Source: Megamonas sp. UBA1792 (GTDB taxonomy: Bacteria; Bacillota_C; Negativicutes; Selenomonadales; Selenomonadaceae). Taken from it: a DNA stretch of 5,564 bases. The notes under the pieces are model-generated. The model was not told where the DNA came from, ran no database searches, and was given only the letters and a program-made list of their open reading frames with translations. Made by a program: the position numbers and the translations under genes. The stretch covers positions 1 to 5,564 of the forward strand of contig DCFY01000078.1 in assembly GCA_002315155.1 (NCBI GenBank), given 5' to 3'. Positions 1-5,564 of the stretch are shown here, piece after piece (within the stretch, counting starts at the first letter, position 1; every line of letters starts with the position of its first letter).

Positions 1-902
<902 letters not shown>

Positions 903-910
903 TATAGCTG

Positions 911-960
911 CAAGAAAAGAAACTGATTTCCGGGTATAATAGGAAATTGGTTTTTTTCTT
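911..960 (+). terminator. Rho-independent terminator after the glucosidase gene
   Basis: Arms AACTGATTTCC (921-931) and GGAAATTGGTT (942-952) pair over 11 positions, two of them G-U, around a loop of about 10 nt. The 3' arm runs straight into a T-rich tract (951-957, then CTT). The 5' side is preceded by an A-rich stretch (912-919) complementary to the T tract, so it could also act on the opposite strand, although no convergent gene is seen. It starts about 20 nt after the stop codon, the expected place for ending the glucosidase transcript. Stem strength was judged by eye, not computed. Confidence 0.75.
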
Positions 961-1006
961 GTTTCGTAGATAAAGTGCTGTTTTACTGCGGGAAGTATAT
1001 TTTTAC

Positions 1007-1029
1007 CTGTGATTCACGGATACCAGGAA
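1007..1029. promoter_or_regulatory. Candidate operator: imperfect dyads overlapping the -35 element
   Basis: Two overlapping dyads are visible. GTGA-T-TCAC (1009-1017) is a perfect 9-bp palindrome with a single central base. TTCACGGATACCAGGAA (1013-1029) has the symmetric pattern TTC-N2-GG-N3-CC-N2-GAA. Both cover the -35 hexamer and the start of the spacer, a position where a bound protein would affect RNA polymerase. Binding by the adjacent PRD regulator is inference only. Short dyads like these also arise by chance. Confidence 0.3.
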
Positions 1030-1041
1030 ATTTAGTATAAT
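1013..1041 (+). promoter_or_regulatory. Sigma-A-type promoter for the regulator-PTS-aldolase operon
   Basis: A perfect -10 hexamer TATAAT (1036-1041) lies 17 nt after TTCACG (1013-1018), which matches the -35 consensus TTGACA at four of six positions. Transcription would begin near 1048, giving a leader of about 120 nt before the ATG at 1168. It is the best promoter-like match in the 265-nt gap and lies after the upstream terminator. The imperfect -35 fits a promoter that needs an activator, as expected for a PRD regulator with DNA-binding domains. Confidence 0.65.
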
Positions 1042-1059
1042 AAACGAGCGGTAAAAGAA

Positions 1060-1074
1060 ATACGGCGTTTGCAT
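1060..1074 (-). promoter_or_regulatory. Possible catabolite-responsive element (cre)
   Basis: Read on the minus strand this is ATGCAAACGCCGTAT. Against the Bacillus-type consensus WTGNAANCGNWNNCW it matches eight of ten defined positions, including the TGNAANCG core, and misses the W and C in the right half. It lies roughly 12-26 nt downstream of the predicted transcription start, where CcpA binding commonly represses as a roadblock. Glucose repression of a PTS sugar operon would make sense. No CcpA gene is in the window and the match is imperfect. Confidence 0.4.
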
Positions 1075-1082
1075 AGTCATAA

Positions 1083-1103
1083 ATGTCTGTATATTCTGGA
1101 CAT
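1083..1103 (+). repeat. Inverted repeat in the operon leader (ATGTC-N11-GACAT)
   Basis: ATGTC (1083-1087) and GACAT (1099-1103) are perfect inverted repeats 11 nt apart, with two possible G-U pairs extending the stem inward. It lies in the predicted 5' leader, between the cre-like site and the ribosome binding site. It could be a weak RNA hairpin or a protein-binding dyad. No T-run follows, so it is not a terminator, and it does not resemble a BglG/LicT-type RNA antiterminator. Function unknown. Confidence 0.3.
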
Positions 1104-1151
1104 GGTTTAGTATTTTTGAATGTTCTAAAATTTGATAAGATAACTATAGAC

Positions 1152-1160
1152 AAAGGGGGG
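1152..1160 (+). promoter_or_regulatory. Ribosome binding site of the regulator gene
   Basis: The purine run AAAGGGGGG ends 7 nt before the ATG at 1168. It supports that ATG as the start of the PRD regulator gene. The run of six G residues is unusual compared with the AGGAGG-like site ahead of the EIIC gene. Confidence 0.7.
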
Positions 1161-1167
1161 CATTGAA

Positions 1168-2670
1168 ATGGGTTCTTTATCTAATCGCGAAAAAGAGATT
1201 ATGTTGATTTTGATAAGAGCTGATCGTTATGTTTCGGCAGAAGAAATAGCAAAGATTCTGCATGTATCGAATAAAACAGTATATAGAGATTTGCAGTCAA
1301 TAACAAAGAAGATGGATAAGTCGGTTATTTGCAGGCAGCCCGGTAAGGGATATTATGTCAACAAGGATGCCGTAAGTGATACGTATAGCAGTAAGATTGC
1401 AGATGAATATTTTATTGGAATGGACAGTGAGAAAAGAAGATGCCATTTGATGGTGCTGCTGCTATTGCAGACACCAAAAAAAACCTCTATAAATCGATTG
1501 TCTGAGTACTATTATGTCAGTAATGCGTCAATTGTGAATGACCTGAACGATATAGAAAAAAAAGTAAAGCAATATGATTTAAAGCTGGTTCGGGCACATA
1601 TTGGAACCTACATTGAAGGGACAGAGGCAAATATTCGAAAAGCTTTGATGAAGCTGCTGGGATATTCATTCGATTTTTTTCAGGAAAATGCACATATTAA
1701 TAAAGAGACATACACAGGCTTATTTAAAGAGTTTTCACAGGAAGATATCTTTTTTATTGAAAGACTGTTGAAAGATATAGAAGAAATGCTGGATGAGAAT
1801 ATCAGAGAACCATATTATATCAATATATTCACACATTTGATTATATTGATTAAGCGATTAAATCGTTACAAAGAAAATGATTTTTATGAGACAGTGGATC
1901 AAAAAAGCATTGAATTCCAGAGCCCTGATATTTTGTCAATAGCAAAGACGATCATGCAAAAAATAGCAGAATATACAAAACTCGATGTTCCTGAGATAGA
2001 AACCTTTTATATTTATCAGTATTTAATTTCATCTGGAATAAAAAATGAAAAGGTTGTTGAGTTTCAAAAAGATAGTACGAGTGAATCAAAAGAAGAAGCC
2101 TTTATTGGAAATCTGGTACAAAGAGTTTCCGAAAAAGTTTCAATACCGTTTAATGAAGATGCTTCCTTAAAAAATAATTTACTGCTGCATATTCAACCGC
2201 TGACCAAACGCATTCAGTATGGCATAGCGATTCATAATCCATTACTGGAAGAAATAAAAAAAGAATTTTCCGAGATCTTTGCGACGGTTCAAGTCTGCAT
2301 TGAGGAACAGGATGTTTTCCCTGAATTCAAAAAGCTAAGTCAGGATGAGATTGGCTACATTGCAGTGTATTTTCAAACTGTGCTGGAAAACAAACTGCAT
2401 CATAAGAGGATTTTGATTGTATGTTCGAGTGGAGTTGGAACTTCGCATTTATTGGGAGCCAGAGTGAAGCGGACTTTCCCCGAATGGAAAATTGTTGATA
2501 TTGTATCCGCTGTAAAAATTAATCAGGCCAGAGATTGGAATACAGTTGATTTAATTTTAACGACCGTCCATTTAGAAAAGCAGAAAGTTCCTGCAGTTTT
2601 AGTAAGTGCGGTTTTTGGCGAAGTTGATGTAATAAGGGTAAAAAACGCATTGGTATCACAAAATTTATGA
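1168..2670 (+). CDS. PRD-containing DNA-binding transcriptional regulator (ManR/MtlR/LicR-like, without EIIA domain)
   Basis: Probable activator of the downstream PTS-aldolase genes. Domain order over 500 residues: N-terminal HTH (about 5-60; VSAEEIAKILHVSNKTVYRDL is a clear helix-turn-helix), a second Mga-like HTH (about 95-150, with VSNASIVNDLNDIE), PRD1 (about 190-290), PRD2 (about 310-410) and an EIIB-like domain (about 413-500) with the P-loop VCSSGVGTS containing Cys419. Automatic labels may say 'BglG antiterminator', but the N-terminus is HTH, not the RNA-binding CAT domain, so DNA binding is expected. One canonical His is seen in each PRD (His223 in FTHLIILIKR; His341 in LLLHIQP...KR). 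The second His positions hold other residues: the YIYQYL stretch around 281-286, and Tyr401 in DEIGYIAVYF. Larger relatives of about 640-700 residues end in a fused EIIA domain; here the protein stops after the EIIB-like domain and EIIA is the next gene, 19 nt away. Known family logic is that EIIB/EIIA and HPr phosphorylate the PRDs and B-like domain to set activity. Start chosen from the RBS at 1152-1160. Confidence 0.92.
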   Translation: MGSLSNREKEIMLILIRADRYVSAEEIAKILHVSNKTVYRDLQSITKKMDKSVICRQPGKGYYVNKDAVSDTYSSKIADEYFIGMDSEKRRCHLMVLLLLQTPKKTSINRLSEYYYVSNASIVNDLNDIEKKVKQYDLKLVRAHIGTYIEGTEANIRKALMKLLGYSFDFFQENAHINKETYTGLFKEFSQEDIFFIERLLKDIEEMLDENIREPYYINIFTHLIILIKRLNRYKENDFYETVDQKSIEFQSPDILSIAKTIMQKIAEYTKLDVPEIETFYIYQYLISSGIKNEKVVEFQKDSTSESKEEAFIGNLVQRVSEKVSIPFNEDASLKNNLLLHIQPLTKRIQYGIAIHNPLLEEIKKEFSEIFATVQVCIEEQDVFPEFKKLSQDEIGYIAVYFQTVLENKLHHKRILIVCSSGVGTSHLLGARVKRTFPEWKIVDIVSAVKINQARDWNTVDLILTTVHLEKQKVPAVLVSAVFGEVDVIRVKNALVSQNL

Positions 2671-2689
2671 GGGCAGGGAGTGTACGGTT

Positions 2690-3145
2690 ATGCAGATAGA
2701 AGAAATATTAAATGAAAATTTGATTGATTTAAACATGAAAGCATGTACAAAGGATGAAGCACTTAGAGAGCTGACGACATTGCTGTGTAAAGAAGGTAAT
2801 GTTACAGATGGAGAGCTTTTTATCCAGGATGTTTATAAAAGAGAGGCAGAAGGTCAGACTGGGCTGGGGAATGCCATTGCTATTCCACATGGCAAATCAG
2901 ATGTTGTAAAAACTACATCAATTGCCGTTGGCAGAACAACGTGTGATTTAGAATGGGAATCTTTGGATGATAAGCCGGTACATGTCATTATTTTGTTTGC
3001 TGTAAGAAATGTGGATAAAACAACGGTTCATTTAAAACTGCTGTCGCAGGTAGCAATTGCTTTAGCAGATGACGAAACACTGGAAAAGCTGCTTATAACG
3101 GATGATAAAGCGGAAATTATCCGCTTGTTATCAAATAAAATGTAA
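2690..3145 (+). CDS. PTS fructose-type EIIA component (PTS_EIIA_2 family)
   Basis: Soluble phosphocarrier that takes phosphate from HPr and passes it to EIIB. The 151 residues match the usual length of a free-standing mannitol/fructose-type EIIA (about 150). The active-site His67 lies in NAIAIPHGKSD, preceded by the expected VYKREAEGQTGLGNAIA block, and the later VHLKLLSQVAIALAD segment is also family-typical. A good ribosome binding site (AGGGAG, 2675-2680) lies 9 nt before the ATG, and the gene follows the regulator by 19 nt, which implies co-transcription. In many PRD regulators this domain is fused to the regulator's C-terminus. Here it is separate and may both serve transport and phosphorylate the regulator. 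The substrate cannot be inferred from EIIA. Confidence 0.93.
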   Translation: MQIEEILNENLIDLNMKACTKDEALRELTTLLCKEGNVTDGELFIQDVYKREAEGQTGLGNAIAIPHGKSDVVKTTSIAVGRTTCDLEWESLDDKPVHVIILFAVRNVDKTTVHLKLLSQVAIALADDETLEKLLITDDKAEIIRLLSNKM

Positions 3146-3152
3146 TAAAAAA

Positions 3153-3161
3153 GAAAGGTGA
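3153..3161 (+). promoter_or_regulatory. Ribosome binding site that fixes the EIIB start
   Basis: GAAAGGTGA lies 5 nt before the ATG at 3167. An in-frame GTG at 3158 is part of this same motif, so it cannot also be an efficient start with its own site. The ATG is therefore the better start, giving MNIVGITACT, as EIIB proteins normally begin directly at the first beta strand. Confidence 0.8.
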
Positions 3162-3166
3162 GAAAA

Positions 3167-3481
3167 ATGAATATTGTAGGGATTACAGCTTGTACAGCGG
3201 GGATTGCACACACATACATTGCAAAGGAAAAATTAGTGAAAGCTGCAGAAGCAAGACATCATCATGCGAAAATCGAAACACAGGGAACCATTGGCATTGA
3301 AGATGAGCTGACTGCAGAAGATGTAAAAAATGCGGATGTCGTCATTATCGCGGCAGACATCGGCATAAAAGGCAGAGAACGGTTTGAAGGAAAACGAGTT
3401 GTAGAAGTAGCGACCTCGACACTGATAAAATCTCCAAATATGTTATTAGAGAAAATTGAACAAAAACTTCAACTTGGTTGA
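3167..3481 (+). CDS. PTS fructose-type EIIB component (PTS_IIB_fruc family)
   Basis: Small cytoplasmic phosphotransfer protein, 104 residues and typical for a single-domain EIIB, carrying phosphate on Cys9 from EIIA to the sugar bound by EIIC. The N-terminus MNIVGITACTAGIAHTYIA is the first beta strand plus the phosphate-binding loop. KIETQG (35-40), the AEDVKNADVVIIAAD block (50-64) and RFEGKRV are the other fructose-EIIB landmarks. The loop reads CTAGIAHT where the common form is CPTGIAHT, so the Pro after the active Cys is missing; AHT is kept. An upstream in-frame GTG would add three residues, but it falls inside the ribosome binding site and was not chosen. The gene lies 21 nt after EIIA and 16 nt before EIIC. 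Confidence 0.93.
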   Translation: MNIVGITACTAGIAHTYIAKEKLVKAAEARHHHAKIETQGTIGIEDELTAEDVKNADVVIIAADIGIKGRERFEGKRVVEVATSTLIKSPNMLLEKIEQKLQLG

Positions 3482-3497
3482 TTAGGAGGAAGGAAAA

Positions 3498-4571
3498 ATG
3501 GTGGTATGGTCAGAAGTAAAAAAACATCTTTTAACAGGGGTTTCGTATATGATTCCATTGGTTGTTGCCAGTGGTTTGTGTATGGCGATTGCAAAGATTC
3601 TGGGTGGCCCGCTGGTTGGAGACGCGGAAGGGACAATACCGTGGTATATTAATTCAATTGGCGGCATAGGGATGAATCTTGTTGTACCGATGATCTGTGC
3701 CTATGTTGCTTACTCGATTGCGGACCGGCTTGGTATTGCACCGGGACTTATATGTGGTGCAATTTGCGTACAGATCAAAGCTGGGTTTATTGGTGGTATC
3801 ATAGCTGCATTTTTAGTTGGTTATACAGTGTTGTTTTTAAAGAAATATTTAAAAGTACCAAAAGCAATGCAGGGTTTGCTGCCAGTAATGCTTATTCCGC
3901 TGCTTACGACCTTATTTGTTGGATTGATTTTATATTTATTCATTGGCATGCCGATTGCGTGGATGCAGGAAAGTATACTTCAGTACATGAAGGGAATGCA
4001 GGGCGGATCGAGATTTGTTATGGGTTCCTTGATTGGCGGTATGATGGGATTTGATTTAGGCGGGCCAATCAATAAGACCGCATCGTTATTTTGTAATGCG
4101 TTGATGGTTGAAGGCTATTATGATGCAACAGCCGCTAAAATCATTGGTGGTATGACACCGCCGCTTGGTGTTGCGCTGGCTGTACTTATTTGGAAAGAAA
4201 AAAAGTTTTCGCGTACGGAAATTGAAGCAGGCAAGGCAGCTTTTCCATTAGGTCTCTGCTTTATTACAGAAGGTGTTTTGCCATTTGCTTTAGCAGATCC
4301 ATTGCGTGTCATTCCGGCAACGATGCTTGGTTCGGCAGTGTCAAGCGGTTTGAGTGTTCTGTGGGGATGCACATCGACCGTGCCGCATGGGGGCATATTC
4401 GTTGTTCCGATTATGGGAAATCCGATGCAGTTTATGCTGGCACTGCTGATTGGATCGGTTGTAACCGCCACAGTGTTATCAATATTAAAACCGAATTTGA
4501 AGGAAAAAGGCTGTACGGAAGAAATTGTCGAGGGAGCTATATCTGAAAAAGATATCAATATGAATTTTTAA
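3498..4571 (+). CDS. PTS fructose-type EIIC component, membrane sugar permease
   Basis: Integral membrane subunit that binds and translocates the sugar while EIIB phosphorylates it. The 357 residues are close to the usual 340-370 for a separate fructose-family EIIC. The N-terminus VKKHLLTGVSYMIPLVVASGL is family-typical. Hydrophobic segments are visible at roughly 12-35, 55-75, 80-113, 126-150, 172-190, 215-232, 248-265, 272-290 and 298-330. Conserved loops include GFDLGGPINKTA (184-195), CFITEGVLPFALADPLRVIP (254-273, containing the TEG motif linked to sugar binding in the family) and VPHGGIFVVP (295-304). A strong AGGAGG (3484-3489) precedes the ATG by 8 nt. There is no EIIA or EIIB fusion, so the transporter is fully split into three polypeptides. 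Assignment to the fructose-mannitol superfamily is firm, but fructose itself as substrate is not shown: members also carry 2-O-alpha-mannosyl-glycerate and other compounds. Confidence 0.93.
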   Translation: MVVWSEVKKHLLTGVSYMIPLVVASGLCMAIAKILGGPLVGDAEGTIPWYINSIGGIGMNLVVPMICAYVAYSIADRLGIAPGLICGAICVQIKAGFIGGIIAAFLVGYTVLFLKKYLKVPKAMQGLLPVMLIPLLTTLFVGLILYLFIGMPIAWMQESILQYMKGMQGGSRFVMGSLIGGMMGFDLGGPINKTASLFCNALMVEGYYDATAAKIIGGMTPPLGVALAVLIWKEKKFSRTEIEAGKAAFPLGLCFITEGVLPFALADPLRVIPATMLGSAVSSGLSVLWGCTSTVPHGGIFVVPIMGNPMQFMLALLIGSVVTATVLSILKPNLKEKGCTEEIVEGAISEKDINMNF

Positions 4572-4612
4572 TGAAATAGGGTAGACATTGTATGAAAAGG
4601 GGAATATAAATT

Positions 4613-5530
4613 ATGTACACAACAGTTAAATATATTTTGGATGATGCGGTTAAAAGACATTATGGTGTTATTGCAAGTACAGCTGTAAATATGGAGCTGC
4701 TAAGAGGAGAAATTGCTGCTGCAGATGAGATGCAGGCACCCCTTATTATTTTGCTTGGACAGGGGCAGATGTCGAAGCACGGAACATCAGATATGATGGT
4801 ACCGATGATAAAGACGCTTGCGAATAAAACAAATGTGCCAGTTGCCTTAATTCTTGATCATGGACGGGACTGGGAATATATTGTACATGCTCTGCGCAAC
4901 GGATTTTCTTCTGTTATGATTGATGCTTCAGCATATCCAATGCAGGAAAATATTGAACGAACAAAACGTGTTGTTGATCTGTCCCATTTGCAGGGAGTGG
5001 CAGTAGAAGGCGAAATCGGTCATGTCGGTCAGGCTGCCGATATGGATGGCTGCAAAGAAGATCTGTACACAAGACCGGAAGATGCCGCTGCTTTTATTGA
5101 AGCTACGCAGGTAGATTGCCTGGCAATTGCATGTGGCACGGCGCACGGTAAATATCCAGACGGGTTTGTACCAAAGCTGAATTTTGATATCATTCGTAAG
5201 GTACGGGCGATAACAGATATTCCATTGGCTTTGCATGGCGGTTCCGGATCTGGTGATGATAACATCAGAAAAGCTGTCGATGCCGGAATCAATAAGGTAA
5301 ATGTATGTACGGATATTTTTAATTATTGCCGTGATTTCACCAAAGAAGCGCTTGATGGTAAAGCAGATTATGATTATCTGCAGCTGCTCATCGATATTGA
5401 AGCCAAAGCAAAGGAAATAACAAAACATTATATCAGTCTGACGGGTTCAGAAGGAAAAGCCATTGATTTTAAAATGATTAATACCTTTAACGATACTACA
5501 ATTAAGAAATGTGTTGGGGTTGGCGAATAA
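4613..5530 (+). CDS. Class II ketose-(bis)phosphate aldolase, GatY/KbaY/FbaA family
   Basis: Zinc-dependent cytoplasmic aldolase that cleaves a ketose (bis)phosphate to dihydroxyacetone phosphate plus an aldehyde or aldehyde phosphate. Class signatures in order: LDHG (catalytic Asp82 and zinc ligand His83), MIDAS (102-106), VEGEIG (131-136), GTAHGKY (zinc ligand His178), LHGGSG (zinc ligand His208) and KVNVCTD (228-234, the phosphate/DHAP loop, normally NVAT). These sit at nearly the same numbers as in KbaY/GatY, so the metal site looks intact. The segment normally AFNIxN reads ASTAVN (21-26), a change near the active site that suggests a different substrate. At 305 residues it is about 20 longer than GatY/KbaY, mostly at the C-terminus. 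The RBS AAAAGGGGA (4595-4603) lies about 9 nt before the ATG and the gene is 41 nt after EIIC. No GatZ/KbaZ partner and no sugar-phosphate kinase is in the window. The class is firm; tagatose-1,6-bisphosphate, fructose-1,6-bisphosphate or an unusual ketose phosphate are all possible substrates. Confidence 0.9.
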   Translation: MYTTVKYILDDAVKRHYGVIASTAVNMELLRGEIAAADEMQAPLIILLGQGQMSKHGTSDMMVPMIKTLANKTNVPVALILDHGRDWEYIVHALRNGFSSVMIDASAYPMQENIERTKRVVDLSHLQGVAVEGEIGHVGQAADMDGCKEDLYTRPEDAAAFIEATQVDCLAIACGTAHGKYPDGFVPKLNFDIIRKVRAITDIPLALHGGSGSGDDNIRKAVDAGINKVNVCTDIFNYCRDFTKEALDGKADYDYLQLLIDIEAKAKEITKHYISLTGSEGKAIDFKMINTFNDTTIKKCVGVGE

Positions 5531-5564
5531 AAAAGAATAGTAGATAAAGATGAAGTGCATAAGT

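Noticed and set aside
1116..1141. Second promoter: TTGAAT (1116-1121) with TAAGAT (1136-1141)
   Set aside because: The spacer is only 14 nt and the -10 is poor. The TATAAT promoter upstream is far better.
961..1167. BglG/LicT-type RNA antiterminator (RAT) and overlapping terminator in the leader
   Set aside because: No strong terminator hairpin with T-run follows the promoter, and the regulator has DNA-binding HTH domains instead of a CAT RNA-binding domain.
3158..3160. GTG as the EIIB start
   Set aside because: It sits within the GAAAGGTGA ribosome binding site of the ATG at 3167, and the ATG gives the normal EIIB N-terminus.
3752..4054. Open frame on the + strand inside the EIIC gene
   Set aside because: It lies wholly within the well-supported EIIC coding region in another frame and has no recognisable family features.
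4118..4558. Minus-strand open frame opposite EIIC
   Set aside because: It is the antisense shadow of the conserved EIIC C-terminal half. The low-complexity Ser/Pro/Thr/Ala composition is typical of reverse reading, and no promoter or ribosome binding site was noticed.
4592..4609. Five-codon ATG frame just before the aldolase start, a possible leader peptide
   Set aside because: ATG-AAA-AGG-GGA-ATA-TAA is in frame with the aldolase but contains its ribosome binding site and has no site of its own. It is most likely chance.
4928..5428. Minus-strand open frames opposite the aldolase (also 5029-5292)
   Set aside because: They are fully antisense to the conserved aldolase active-site region, with no domain or signal supporting expression.

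Overview
The window looks like a moderately AT-rich Gram-positive genome (Bacillota-like). The grounds are purine-rich AGGAGG/AAAGG-type ribosome binding sites ahead of every gene whose start is visible, tight co-directional gene packing, PRD-type PTS regulation and a possible CcpA (cre) site. I cannot assign a genus. All genes lie on the + strand.

Layout. (1) 1-902 is the 3' part of a GH1 6-phospho-beta-glucosidase gene that begins before the window, followed by an intrinsic terminator at about 911-960. (2) 961-1167 is a regulatory region: a good sigma-A-type promoter (TTCACG-N17-TATAAT, 1013-1041), imperfect dyads on its -35/spacer, a cre-like sequence just downstream and a leader of about 120 nt with a further inverted repeat. 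(3) 1168-5530 is a five-gene cluster that reads as one operon: a PRD-containing DNA-binding regulator, then separate fructose-type PTS components EIIA, EIIB and EIIC, then a class II ketose-(bis)phosphate aldolase of the GatY/KbaY type. Intergenic gaps are 12-41 nt and show no convincing terminator. No terminator is seen after the aldolase before the window ends, so the operon may continue.

How the genes may work together. EIIA (His67) and EIIB (Cys9) relay phosphate from HPr to a sugar brought in by the membrane EIIC. The aldolase would cleave the resulting ketose phosphate, or a bisphosphate made by a kinase not present here, to a triose phosphate plus an aldehyde. The regulator has PRDs and an EIIB-like domain but no fused EIIA, so it probably senses the phosphorylation state of this EII and of HPr and activates the operon. 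The substrate cannot be read from sequence. Fructose-type EIIs usually phosphorylate at C1, so a ketose or a related compound is the reasonable guess.

Overall this is a recognisable kind of carbohydrate-utilisation locus, not an obviously new class of system. The points worth following are the unknown substrate, the variant active-site segments of the aldolase and EIIB, the regulator with only one canonical His per PRD, and the compact control region.
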